This document shows, piece by piece, positions 24,898-32,645 of a stretch of DNA of 64,000 nt (its first letter is position 1; each line of letters opens with the position of its first letter). The position numbers were made by a program, and so were the translations under genes. This DNA is from Pedobacter sp. Hv1 (GTDB taxonomy: Bacteria; Bacteroidota; Bacteroidia; Sphingobacteriales; Sphingobacteriaceae). The stretch covers positions 1 through 64,000 of the forward strand of contig NZ_LLWP01000011.1 in the NCBI RefSeq assembly GCF_001412215.1. The letters are read 5' to 3'. The notes beneath the pieces were generated by a model. It worked only from the letters and a program-made list of their open reading frames with translations. It searched no databases and was not told where the DNA came from.

Positions 24898-25275
24898 TTA
24901 AAATGGGAGGTCGTCCTCTGCTTTATTGTTGTTTGTGTTTGTGGTAGCTTGTGCCGTTTCCGATTTTTTGCCACCGCCGTGCAATTTGATTTGTGAGGTA
25001 TGGAAATTCAGTCCTGCTCTTGGTTCTCCATCATTACCTGTCCACGCTCTTGTGCTTACTCGTCCTGATAGTTCTACCAAAGTGCCTTTTGTGAGTAGCT
25101 TGGCTACATTCGGGGTTATCCAATAGGAGCAGTCGAAATAGGTTGTTTGCTCTATGCGTTCGCCCTGTTTGTTACGGTAGCTGTCGTTGGTCGCTACTGA
25201 AAAATTTACTACTTGTTTGTCCTGTGACGTTGTGCGTACTTCCGCATCTCTTGTCAGTCTTCCTGTAATGGTCAT
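24898..25275 (-). CDS. ssb: Single-stranded DNA-binding protein
   Basis: A 125-residue SSB: an OB-fold domain of about 105 residues (MTITGRLTRDAEVRT, VNFSVATNDSYR, YFDCSYWI, GTLVELSGRVSTRAW), a polar linker rich in N and T, and the acidic tail EDDLPF that recruits partner proteins. It coats single-stranded DNA during transfer or replication of the element. It is the first gene of the minus-strand maintenance operon and is preceded by the 0.66-kb structured non-coding region, where its promoter must lie. Confidence 0.93.
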   Translation of the reverse strand: MTITGRLTRDAEVRTTSQDKQVVNFSVATNDSYRNKQGERIEQTTYFDCSYWITPNVAKLLTKGTLVELSGRVSTRAWTGNDGEPRAGLNFHTSQIKLHGGGKKSETAQATTNTNNNKAEDDLPF

Positions 25276-25938
25276 GATTTCTACTTTTTTGCGTTATTAA
25301 TTTTGTTCTGATTTTTCCCTTGATTTATTCGGCAATGAGAGGAGGTGCTGAAGTTTCGTTTCACTCTTTTGCCATTTCCAATGCTGTATTTTTTCATTTC
25401 TGACATTTTTTTTATTCGTCTAAAGAGCCGGAGTATGCTTTGTTTCGTTTCACGAGCATAAAAAGGTTAGTGTTTAGCAGGAACAAGGTTTTGTCAAGAA
25501 AATACGACCCGAATGGGTGGAGATTTTTTTGCAAACCAGGAAGGCACGACCTTGTTCCTGCGTTAAGAACACGGAAATACCTTTGCTCTTGAAATGGAAC
25601 AAAAAAGCATATCGGTTCTTGAATAAAAAATCATGTGGAAGCACTTGAAAAAGGCATTGAGGAAATGGCCTTATGATTACAAAACCTGCAATTACATTTA
25701 GCAGAATTTATTTTAGTATCTCAAAGTATTGTGGCTTTGGAAGCCACGTAAACGGTACTGAAAATACTTGTTGAGGGATAAGATTGGATAGTTTTCAGTA
25801 TGGTTTATTAAGTCATCCTACCAAAGCTCTTTTATTGCATGGGATGGATGCTGGAGGAATAAATGTGCTTTTGAGGATTAAGTATGGGCATAAAAAAAGC
25901 AGGATTTTTAAATCCTGCTTTTGAAAATGTGTTAATTT
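25276..25938. other. 0.66-kb non-coding region with large inverted repeats (possible ICE origin or ncRNA)
   Basis: No convincing gene lies here. The region contains a perfect 13-base inverted repeat GCAGGAACAAGGT (25477-25489) / ACCTTGTTCCTGC (25549-25561) with a smaller ACCC/GGGT hairpin between. It also holds GTGGCTT/AAGCCAC (25731-25747) and TACTGAAAA/TTTTCAGTA (25756-25800), and ends in a terminator. It sits between ssb and the integrase end, next to genes that act on single-stranded DNA. It may hold an origin of transfer or replication, a single-strand initiation site or a structured RNA. The type cannot be decided from sequence alone. Confidence 0.5.
25895..25922. terminator. Bidirectional terminator
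   Basis: AAAAGCAGGATTT (25895-25907) and AAATCCTGCTTTT (25910-25922) form a perfect 13-base stem with a two-base loop. T-rich ends occur on both strands. It closes the minus-strand gene 25939-26259 and any transcript entering from the non-coding region. Confidence 0.85.
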
Positions 25939-26259
25939 CTAAATTACTTCTAATTTTGAAAAATGTTCTCTAAAATGAACCATTAAGATTTCTACAAACC
26001 TTCCGATAATATAGCCTTTAGTTGCTTCATCAGGTGCTGGATTTTTAGACCAATAGGTGGTAACTATCTTAAGTCCGTTAGTATGATCTTTAGGTTGTAG
26101 CAAAACTTTCTCAGACCATTGGTCTGGAGTGTGATTATAAAGAACCTCTTTATCCTTATTTAATTTAATCTCCCAGGTTTTTAACTCACCTTTTCTAATT
26201 TTTGCATTGATAGCTTTGAATAAAGCATCATTATCTTTTGTGTGTATAATTATTTGCAT
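25939..26259 (-). CDS. Unknown small protein next to the integrase
   Basis: A 106-residue soluble protein that I do not recognise. It begins MQIIIHTKDNDALFKAINA and contains WEIKLNKDKEVLYNHTPDQW and a C-terminal helix rich in F and H (FVEILMVHFREHF). It is followed by a strong terminator and lies 100 bases downstream of the integrase in the same direction. It may be co-transcribed with it or independent. Confidence 0.65.
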   Translation of the reverse strand: MQIIIHTKDNDALFKAINAKIRKGELKTWEIKLNKDKEVLYNHTPDQWSEKVLLQPKDHTNGLKIVTTYWSKNPAPDEATKGYIIGRFVEILMVHFREHFSKLEVI

Positions 26260-26359
26260 ACTATAAATTGATTTAAGTAGTTAATTACCTGACAAATAGA
26301 ATACCACCATTTAAAAAACAACAAAAAGTCTTGCTTTTTTAGAATATAACGACAACCTG

Positions 26360-27604
26360 TCATGGTATAAACGCATCTTCCATCGCTTTGAACCTATGTG
26401 AGACCGAATCCATATCTTGACTAATTTTCTGACTTGTGATTTTAGCGTAAATCTGTGTAGTTGAAATGTTTTTATGTCCCATCATTTTGCTAAGACTTTC
26501 TAGAGGCACGCCCTCTGTTAAAAACATTGTTCCAAATGTGTGCCTTGCTGTATGGAAAGTAACTTTTTGTTCAGTAACAATCTCTAATTCCTGAACAAGT
26601 TTGTCTATATAGCTATTACAAATTTTATTAGTTGGAACAGGAAAAATAAAATCATTTCGGGTAGTACCTTTATATTTTTCAATAATACGTTTGGGTATTT
26701 CCATAAGCCTAACATTAGAGGCAACATCAGATTTTTGTCTTCGGCTTATAATCCAATCGTGACCATCAAAAAAGGATTGTATGTTAGTACTTTTAAGTTG
26801 TTTAATATCTATATAAGATAGTCCTGTAAAACAGCTGAATACAAAAAGATCCTTTACAATTTCATAATTTTGTTTTGAAGGATTGTGTAATAACAGGGAT
26901 TCAACGTTTTCCTTAAGTAAATAGCTACGGTCATTTTCCTTCATCGATATTTCATAATCTTCAAAAGGATTTTTCCTGATAAGACCGTTTTTGACAGCTA
27001 TTTCCGCAACACGATAGAGTGGCATCGTATATACCCAAACAGTATTGTGTGTGCACTTTTTGTCTATTCTAAGGAAGAAATCAAACTCTCTGATAAAATC
27101 ACACGTCAATTCCCTGAACGCCATGTCATCACGATGATACCTGCTTTTAATAAATTCAGCAACATGGTTATAGACAATTTTGTACTTATAGTAGGTACTT
27201 TCGGAGCGTTCTCCTTGTACTACCATTTTTCCAAAATCATCATTATTCTTTTTAAATACTTTCAGCAAGGAATCTTCCATTACACCAACACCTAGAAATG
27301 CAAGTTTCAGCTTTTGTGCCGTTACAAAACCCTCGTGTTTCATCATATCTTCATAAAGGGTATCGATACGTGCCCGTATATTATCCAATTTTTGATTAAT
27401 ACCTAGTGCTTTTGCACTCTTGCCTTCAACTCTTCCGTACTTTAAATCCCAATTATTGAGGTTGATTTCTAACTTAGTTCCCAAAGTCTTAGGTGTCCCA
27501 TCAATGGTAATGCGTGCCATAATAGGAGCATTACCATTCTTTTTCGGCTCGTTCTTTTTTAAGTAGAAAAGTAGCTTGAACGTGGATTTTTTTGTCTGTT
27601 CCAT
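26360..27604 (-). CDS. int: ICE integrase, tyrosine recombinase
   Basis: A 414-residue site-specific recombinase: N-terminal arm-binding domain (about residues 8-90), SAM-like core-binding domain (about 115-215) and catalytic domain (about 230-400). Catalytic residues seen are Lys291 (SRRQKSDV), His351 and Arg354 (FHTARHTFG), His377 (GHKNIS) and the nucleophile Tyr386 (QIYAKI). The first catalytic arginine is replaced: FTGLSYIDIK has Ser263 in its place, as is also known for the CTnDOT integrase. It would join and excise the element at its att sites. It reads inward from the right end of the element. Confidence 0.92.
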   Translation of the reverse strand: MEQTKKSTFKLLFYLKKNEPKKNGNAPIMARITIDGTPKTLGTKLEINLNNWDLKYGRVEGKSAKALGINQKLDNIRARIDTLYEDMMKHEGFVTAQKLKLAFLGVGVMEDSLLKVFKKNNDDFGKMVVQGERSESTYYKYKIVYNHVAEFIKSRYHRDDMAFRELTCDFIREFDFFLRIDKKCTHNTVWVYTMPLYRVAEIAVKNGLIRKNPFEDYEISMKENDRSYLLKENVESLLLHNPSKQNYEIVKDLFVFSCFTGLSYIDIKQLKSTNIQSFFDGHDWIISRRQKSDVASNVRLMEIPKRIIEKYKGTTRNDFIFPVPTNKICNSYIDKLVQELEIVTEQKVTFHTARHTFGTMFLTEGVPLESLSKMMGHKNISTTQIYAKITSQKISQDMDSVSHRFKAMEDAFIP

Positions 27605-27927
27605 AACTCAAATGTTTAATGTTTAAAATTAAATTACATTGATTTACAAGGGAATATGAAAAATAGCGCAAAACACTGAAATATAATCAGTTATGCTGAA
27701 AGGTTACTTTATAAATCGGTAATGAATTAGTAACCTATCTTTGTATTTTTAAGACCAAAACCTATCAGACACCGAGTTCCAAACTAAGACTACTGTTTTA
27801 TAAAGCATTGTATATAAACGGTTTTAACCGTTTTGCTTATTTTTGCTTTTTACTAATCTTTTTAAAACAAAAAAAACTCAAAACCTCAATTCGCATGTCA
27901 TTTATATTTCTTTACCCGCTCACAATG
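27605..27927. other. Region holding the ICE right end (attachment site)
   Basis: No gene is seen. The right junction between element and chromosome must lie in this gap between the integrase and the arginine deiminase gene. A 7-base inverted repeat GGTTACT (27702-27708) / AGTAACC (27729-27735), with a TATCTTTG box (27736-27743) directly after it, could be an integrase arm/core site or a promoter. No tRNA gene or 3' tRNA fragment is present, so integration was probably at a short non-tRNA core sequence. Confidence 0.5.
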
Positions 27928-27928
27928 C

Positions 27929-27958
27929 TTGATAGTATTCTAAATTCTAATAGCTTTG
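27929..27958 (+). promoter_or_regulatory. Promoter of the arginine deiminase gene
   Basis: TTG (27929-27931) and TAGCTTTG (27951-27958) are separated by 19 bases, an exact Bacteroidota promoter. The ATG follows 22 bases after the -7 box. Confidence 0.65.
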
Positions 27959-27980
27959 CATATCTACATACACCAAATAT

Positions 27981-29423
27981 ATGAGTGCACAACAACAGAA
28001 TTTTAAAGTAAATGTAAATACAGAAATCGGTAGACTACGTAAATTATTGATCCATAGTCCCGATAGTGGATTAGGAAAAGTAGTACCTTCTAAAGCACAA
28101 GATTGGCTTTTTGAAGACATTGTACATTTAGATACCATCCGTAAAGACGAATACGATCATTATGTTAAATTATTGATGTACTTCCTTGATCCTGATAAAA
28201 TCAAAGGCAAACTGGCCGAAATCGATTCGGAAGCCGCACAAAGAATGTTTTTTAAACCAGATAGCGATCAATTCCATGCTTCAGAAAATGTGGTAGAACT
28301 GCAACAATTACTGAGCGATATCTTAACTGATATTGCCATCAAAAAGAAATTGGCAGCATCGGTTTGTGCTATTGAGGGTTGTACCTATAAACTACAACTT
28401 CAACTTATCGATACCGAGCCCAAAGAATTGGCCAAAACTTTAATTTCTGGCTCTTTGCCCGATGGTAGAATGATCTTTTCACCCATTCCCAACCTTATCT
28501 TCACAAGAGACGTGGGCACAACCATCAATAATTTCATTTTATTAAACAAACCTGCTAAAAAAGCCAGAGTTCGCGAAAGTTTGTTGATGCGTTACATTTT
28601 CTTTAACCACAATCTATTCGAAGCCTATAGAAATAACATTTTAGAAATTCCCGATTCTGAGCACCACTTTTTAAGACCAGGCGAAGAAGAAGACAATAGA
28701 ACTACCTTAGAAGGTGGTGATGTAATGATGGTAAGCAAAAACCATGTGTTAATTGGTTGTAGCGAACGTACCTCTCCTTACGGGGCCAATGAAGCCATGA
28801 AACTGTTATTCGAAAATGATGTGGTAGAAAAGGTAACAGTTGTTAAAATCCCGAACAAAAGAGATTTTATGCACTTAGATACCGTATTTACACAAGTAAA
28901 AAGGAACATTTGGGTATTGCTACATTCTATTGCAAGTGTAGAAGAAAATAAATTCCATAATCCAATTGATTTCTTGGTACAACCTGAACCTAAAGAGCAG
29001 ACCGAGATTATTCAATTTTATAAAGATAAAAGTACGCCGAAACACTTTAAAAGCATGGAACAGCTTTTTGAAGACATCAGTCAAAATGACCTGAAGAGTA
29101 CCGAACCCACCCAATTTATCTACAGTGGCAATGGGGTTTTCCCTTTTGATGCCCGTGAACAATGGACGGATTCTTGTAACCTGCTGGCCATTAAAGAAGG
29201 TGTGGTTTTAGGTTACGATAGAAATGACAATACAGTTGAAGCTTTTAAAGCGAAAGGATTTGCCATTGTAAAGGTAAAAGACTTGATCAACGACCTAGAA
29301 AGTGGCAAAGTGAATCCAGATACCATTACCGACACGCTGATTTTAATGCCATCGGCAGAATTATCTAGAGCACGTGGTGGATTTCATTGCATGAGTTTAC
29401 CTTTATTGAGAGACGATTTGTAA
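27981..29423 (+). CDS. Arginine deiminase family protein
   Basis: A 480-residue amidinotransferase-fold enzyme of the arginine deiminase branch, which turns arginine into citrulline and ammonia. The substrate-grasping and catalytic motifs are visible: FTRDVG, LEGGDVMMV, HLDTVFTQ, and near the C-terminus GGFHCMSLPL with Cys470 as nucleophile. At 480 residues it is longer than classical ArcA (about 410). This long form is typical of Bacteroidota. It lies directly upstream of the CtlX-like hydrolase gene and the arginine decarboxylase gene, which suggests a chromosomal arginine-use cluster. First chromosomal gene after the ICE. Confidence 0.85.
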   Translation: MSAQQQNFKVNVNTEIGRLRKLLIHSPDSGLGKVVPSKAQDWLFEDIVHLDTIRKDEYDHYVKLLMYFLDPDKIKGKLAEIDSEAAQRMFFKPDSDQFHASENVVELQQLLSDILTDIAIKKKLAASVCAIEGCTYKLQLQLIDTEPKELAKTLISGSLPDGRMIFSPIPNLIFTRDVGTTINNFILLNKPAKKARVRESLLMRYIFFNHNLFEAYRNNILEIPDSEHHFLRPGEEEDNRTTLEGGDVMMVSKNHVLIGCSERTSPYGANEAMKLLFENDVVEKVTVVKIPNKRDFMHLDTVFTQVKRNIWVLLHSIASVEENKFHNPIDFLVQPEPKEQTEIIQFYKDKSTPKHFKSMEQLFEDISQNDLKSTEPTQFIYSGNGVFPFDAREQWTDSCNLLAIKEGVVLGYDRNDNTVEAFKAKGFAIVKVKDLINDLESGKVNPDTITDTLILMPSAELSRARGGFHCMSLPLLRDDL

Positions 29424-29557
29424 GCTTGAAGGCAAAAGGTGTAAAGCTTAAGGCAAAGCCTGAAGCCAAAAACAATTTGACAACAATAACTTTATAAATA
29501 ATTAAGCAAGGGAAGCTGGGACCTTACGCCTTATACCCTAAACCTTTTACCTATTTT
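29424..29557. repeat. Degenerate inverted-repeat intergenic element
   Basis: The 134 bases between the two genes contain runs of AAGGC/AAGCT words (AAGGCAAAAGGTGTAAAGC) and, 70 bases later, their rough complements (CCTTACGCCTTATACCC, AAACCTTTTACC). Such imperfect dispersed elements are common between Pedobacter-type genes. No coding potential is seen. Confidence 0.4.
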
Positions 29558-30478
29558 ATGCAGACGACCAACCATATTTTAATGATCCGCCCTGTCGATT
29601 TTAAATTCAATACCCAAACCGCAGGCAATAATAAATTTCAAGAGGCAACCACTCAAGACAATGTGCAACAACAAGCTTTAACTGAGTTTGATGGTTTTGT
29701 AGCCATGTTAAGAGCTAATGGTGTAGACGTAACTGTAATAAATGATACCCTGCAACCAGAAACTCCTGATTCTATTTTCCCCAACAACTGGGTGTCCTTT
29801 CATGAAGATGGTTCGGTGTACCTATACCCTATGTTTTCAGAAAACAGACGTTTGGAACGCAGAAAAGACATTATTGATCAAATTGGCGAAAAATTTCAAC
29901 TGAATCATGTGAGTGATCTCAGCTTTTATGAGCAACAAGTACTCTTTTTAGAAGGTACTGGAAGCATGGTTTTAGATCGTCAACATCAAATTGCTTATGC
30001 TTGTTTAAGTGTGCGTACAGACGAAGTAGTATTGAACAATTTCTGTATGCTTACCGGATATACCCCTATTGTATTTCAAGCTGTAGATGAAAGCCGTTTC
30101 CCGATCTACCATACCAATGTGATGATGTGTATTGGCGATAAATTTGCCGTAGTTTGTTTGAATTCCATTCCAGACCCTGCGGAAAAGGAAAAAGTAAAAC
30201 AAAGCTTATTGAACACAGGCAAAGAATTGATTGACATTACCTTTGATCAGATGAACCATTTTGCAGGCAATATGTTACAAGTTCAAAGCAAAGATGGTCA
30301 AAGTTTATTGGTGATGTCTGAACAAGCTTACCTTTCCTTACAACCAGAACAAATTACCACATTAACCCAATATGCCAAAATCATTTATGCACCTTTATAT
30401 ACCATAGAAAAAAATGGTGGTGGTAGTGCCAGATGTATGCTGGCAGAAGTGCATTTACCAGTTGGTCTGGATTTGTAG
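29558..30478 (+). CDS. ctlX: CtlX-like citrulline utilisation hydrolase
   Basis: A 306-residue amidinotransferase-fold protein matching CtlX. Motifs are PNNWVSFH near residues 90-97, LEGTGSMVLDR, YHTNVMMCIG and the C-terminal GGGSARCMLAEVHLP with Cys293 as nucleophile. CtlX-type proteins are tied to citrulline or arginine breakdown; the exact substrate here is not proven. The last residues (VGLDL) and stop are encoded by sequence that is repeated immediately downstream inside a palindrome (30462-30503). It sits between the arginine deiminase and arginine decarboxylase genes. Confidence 0.85.
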   Translation: MQTTNHILMIRPVDFKFNTQTAGNNKFQEATTQDNVQQQALTEFDGFVAMLRANGVDVTVINDTLQPETPDSIFPNNWVSFHEDGSVYLYPMFSENRRLERRKDIIDQIGEKFQLNHVSDLSFYEQQVLFLEGTGSMVLDRQHQIAYACLSVRTDEVVLNNFCMLTGYTPIVFQAVDESRFPIYHTNVMMCIGDKFAVVCLNSIPDPAEKEKVKQSLLNTGKELIDITFDQMNHFAGNMLQVQSKDGQSLLVMSEQAYLSLQPEQITTLTQYAKIIYAPLYTIEKNGGGSARCMLAEVHLPVGLDL

Positions 30479-30600
30479 TTGGTCTGGATTTGCAATCCAG
30501 ACCTCATTCTATAAAGGATTTAAAATCCAAAATTATAACAGTCGAGATTACAAATCTCGACTAACATCAGAGATTCTTCGCTACGCTCAGAATGACAAAT
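30462..30600. repeat. Cluster of palindromic repeats overlapping the ctlX 3' end
   Basis: TTGGTCTGGATTTG occurs at 30462-30475 (inside ctlX) and again at 30479-30492. The second copy starts the perfect hairpin GGTCTGGATT / AATCCAGACC (30481-30503). Next come GGATTT/AAATCC (30516-30528), AGTCGAGATT/AATCTCGACT (30540-30562) and, to about 30598, a palindromic word with CTTCGCTACGCTCAG that I know as a widespread Bacteroidota intergenic repeat. These are dispersed REP-like elements. Confidence 0.65.
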
Positions 30601-30726
30601 TGCCTAATAGTAGGTTCAGAAATGTCTCTCTACAACTTGGGTTTATTTCTTAACAGTAAAAAAAACTTGAATAAGGACTATTTCTCAATTTAAAATTACA
30701 TTTTTGCAAAAATTATTATGAAATAA

Positions 30727-32118
30727 ATGCAGAGTTACTCCGAATTTCTTGATCTAAGTGTTGGCTTTCCGCAAGAAGGCTACAGCGTTATAGACGATGA
30801 ATTATATTTTCAGGATCTAAATTTAATGGAAATGATAGAAACCTATGGCACGCCATTACGTTTCACCTATCTTCCCATGGTTAGTAAGAAGATACAACAG
30901 GCCAAACTGTTGTTTCAAACCGCTATTATTAAGAATAATTACCGTGGTGATTATAAATATTGCTATTGCACCAAAAGTTCACACTTTAAACATATTGTTG
31001 AAGAAGCCTTAAAAAATGGCATCCACTTAGAAACTTCTTCAGCATTTGATATGCCAATGATCGAAGCATTGGAGAAAAAAGGAGCTTTAACAAAAGACAT
31101 CACCGTGATCTGTAATGGTTTTAAAACCTATCAGTACAAACAATATATCATTGATATGTTGCACGATGGCTACCATAACATTATCCCTGTATTGGATAAT
31201 AAAGAAGAATTTAATCTTTATGATGATGAGGTAGAAATGGATATTCCTTGTAACCTTGGGATCCGTATCGCTGCCGAAGAACAACCAGATTCGCAGTTCT
31301 ATACTTCGCGTTTAGGTGTTAGATTAGAAGATGTAATTGATTTTTACAACAATAAAATTGCTGCCAACCCTAATTTCAGGGTAAAATTGTTGCATTTCTT
31401 TATCAACTCTGGTATTACCGATTCTCCATATTACTGGAACGAGCTAGAAAAATATGTAACACTTTATTGCAAATTCAAAAAGATCAATCCAGAATTAGAT
31501 ACGCTTGATATTGGTGGTGGTATGCCATTTAAAGATAGTTTGGTATTCGATTTCGATTACGAATACATGGTGAATGAAATTGTAAAAAGGATAAAAGAAA
31601 TTTGTGCCGAGCACGATGTGGTAGAACCAGATATCATTACCGAATTTGGAAAATATACCGTTGCAGAAGCATCAGGCATTTTATACAAGGTTTTAGGACG
31701 TAAACAACAAAATGACCGCGAAAAATGGTTAATGTTAGATGGTTCGTTCATTACCAACTTACCAGATGTTTGGGCATTGAACCAAAAATACATCTTATTG
31801 CCTATTAACAATTGGGATGCAGAATATGAGCGTGTAAACTTGGGTGGAATTACCTGCGATGGTCAGGATTATTACAATCAAGAAGCCCACATGAATAGTG
31901 TGTTTATGCCAAAAACGCGGAAAGTACAATATTTAGGTTTCTTTAACACAGGTGCTTATCAAGAGGTATTGAGTGGTTACGGTGGTATCCATCATTGTTT
32001 ATTGCCAAGCCCTAAACACGTTATTATCCGTCGCAATAGAGATGAGACTTTTAACTTTGAGGTGTTTGGCGAAGAACAAAACAGCAAACAAGTATTAAAG
32101 ATTCTAGGTTATACATAG
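30727..32118 (+). CDS. speA: Arginine decarboxylase-like PLP enzyme
   Basis: A 463-residue fold-III (alanine racemase-type) PLP-dependent decarboxylase. The PLP lysine is in CYCTKSSHF (about residue 82), later motifs are LDIGGGMPF and ITEFGKYTV, and the C-terminal part closes a sheet domain (LLPSPKHVIIRR). It best matches the Bacteroidota arginine decarboxylase (agmatine formation), shorter than the 630-residue E. coli SpeA. With the two upstream arginine-related genes it suggests polyamine synthesis or arginine catabolism. It has its own gap with weak promoter-like boxes and a terminator after it. Confidence 0.82.
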   Translation: MQSYSEFLDLSVGFPQEGYSVIDDELYFQDLNLMEMIETYGTPLRFTYLPMVSKKIQQAKLLFQTAIIKNNYRGDYKYCYCTKSSHFKHIVEEALKNGIHLETSSAFDMPMIEALEKKGALTKDITVICNGFKTYQYKQYIIDMLHDGYHNIIPVLDNKEEFNLYDDEVEMDIPCNLGIRIAAEEQPDSQFYTSRLGVRLEDVIDFYNNKIAANPNFRVKLLHFFINSGITDSPYYWNELEKYVTLYCKFKKINPELDTLDIGGGMPFKDSLVFDFDYEYMVNEIVKRIKEICAEHDVVEPDIITEFGKYTVAEASGILYKVLGRKQQNDREKWLMLDGSFITNLPDVWALNQKYILLPINNWDAEYERVNLGGITCDGQDYYNQEAHMNSVFMPKTRKVQYLGFFNTGAYQEVLSGYGGIHHCLLPSPKHVIIRRNRDETFNFEVFGEEQNSKQVLKILGYT

Positions 32119-32160
32119 GATAAACTTTGGATAGGATCTCTACCCAATCAAAAAATATAA

Positions 32161-32190
32161 AATCCTTCTCAACTGAGAGGGATTTTTTTT
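32161..32190 (+). terminator. Terminator after the arginine decarboxylase gene
   Basis: AATCCTTCTC (32161-32170) pairs with GAGAGGGATT (32175-32184) including one G-T pair, loop AACT, followed by a run of T to 32190. Confidence 0.85.
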
Positions 32191-32317
32191 GCCTATTACC
32201 CATATAAAAATGAACCTAATCAATTATCATCAAAAAAATTACATAAATAATTCAATATGTATTGTAAGCTTAAGTTAAATTTAATTGACTTATAGTTAAA
32301 TTTTTAAAACAAAAACT

Positions 32318-32524
32318 ATGGAACAAACTAATGGAAAACAGCTTTTAACCAGAGCTGAAGCAAAAAACATTATGGGTGGTTTAAAAGATGTAAATGATGA
32401 GTGTCCTGCCGGAACACATGAGTTTATTTGTGTTACTGGAGGCTCAGGTTTAGAAAACCTCATTTACATCAGGTACTGTGTAATCGATTGGATGGAAAAT
32501 CCACCATGTGAACCACCAGCTTAA
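32318..32524 (+). CDS. Orphan double-glycine leader peptide (natural-product/bacteriocin-like precursor)
   Basis: A 68-residue peptide. The N-terminal leader contains the Bacteroidota GG-leader pattern LTRAEAKNIMGG (residues 10-21), cut after GG by peptidase-containing ABC transporters. The predicted core (from residue 22) has 47 residues with four cysteines (about 29, 38, 52 and 64) and a proline-rich end (NPPCEPPA). Its own promoter region and a strong terminator make it a single-gene unit. No modification enzyme or peptidase-ABC gene is in the window; the nearby ABC protein (33637) lacks a peptidase domain. Function unknown; could be a disulfide-bonded or modified secreted peptide. Confidence 0.75.
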   Translation: MEQTNGKQLLTRAEAKNIMGGLKDVNDECPAGTHEFICVTGGSGLENLIYIRYCVIDWMENPPCEPPA

Positions 32525-32533
32525 TTGAATAAG

Positions 32534-32562
32534 ATCCCGGCTAACCACCGGGATTTTTTTTT
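32534..32562 (+). terminator. Terminator after the leader-peptide gene
   Basis: ATCCCGG (32534-32540) pairs with CCGGGAT (32548-32554), loop CTAACCA, followed by eight more T. It begins 10 bases after the stop. Confidence 0.88.
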
Positions 32563-32645
32563 GCATAAAATAGAAGATAAAGGATCTTAGTTTATTTTTC
32601 ATTATATTCAATTTCCCTATTTAAATTTACCTCGCAAACATTTTT

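Larger units (their letters stand above)
1..27700. mobile_element. Right-hand part of a CTnDOT-like integrative conjugative element
   Basis: The stretch holds a Bacteroidota-type tra operon (traG to traQ), resistance cargo, a PRTRC/DUF932/ssb maintenance operon and, at its far end, a tyrosine recombinase reading inward. This is the usual make-up of a Bacteroidota ICE. The left end, with the mobilisation genes and the rest of traG, lies before base 1. The right boundary is only approximate: it must fall between the integrase start (27604) and the promoter of the chromosomal arginine deiminase gene (about 27928). No tRNA gene and no obvious direct repeat marks it within the window. Base composition is visibly richer in G and C in the tra and PRTRC genes than in the chromosomal genes after 27.9 kb. 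Confidence 0.85.

Noticed and set aside
27702..27743. Main promoter of the arginine deiminase gene
   Set aside because: TATCTTTG is a good -7 box but lacks a -33 box at the right distance; the site at 27929-27958 fits far better.
27605..27980. tRNA gene as ICE target
   Set aside because: I looked for cloverleaf arms and a TTCRANNC T-loop in this gap and found none convincing; GAGTTCCAAACTAAGAC lacks partners.
32318..32524. Partner of the ABC protein at 33637
   Set aside because: That ABC protein has two importer-type ATPase domains and no C39 peptidase or membrane domain, so it cannot process the leader.
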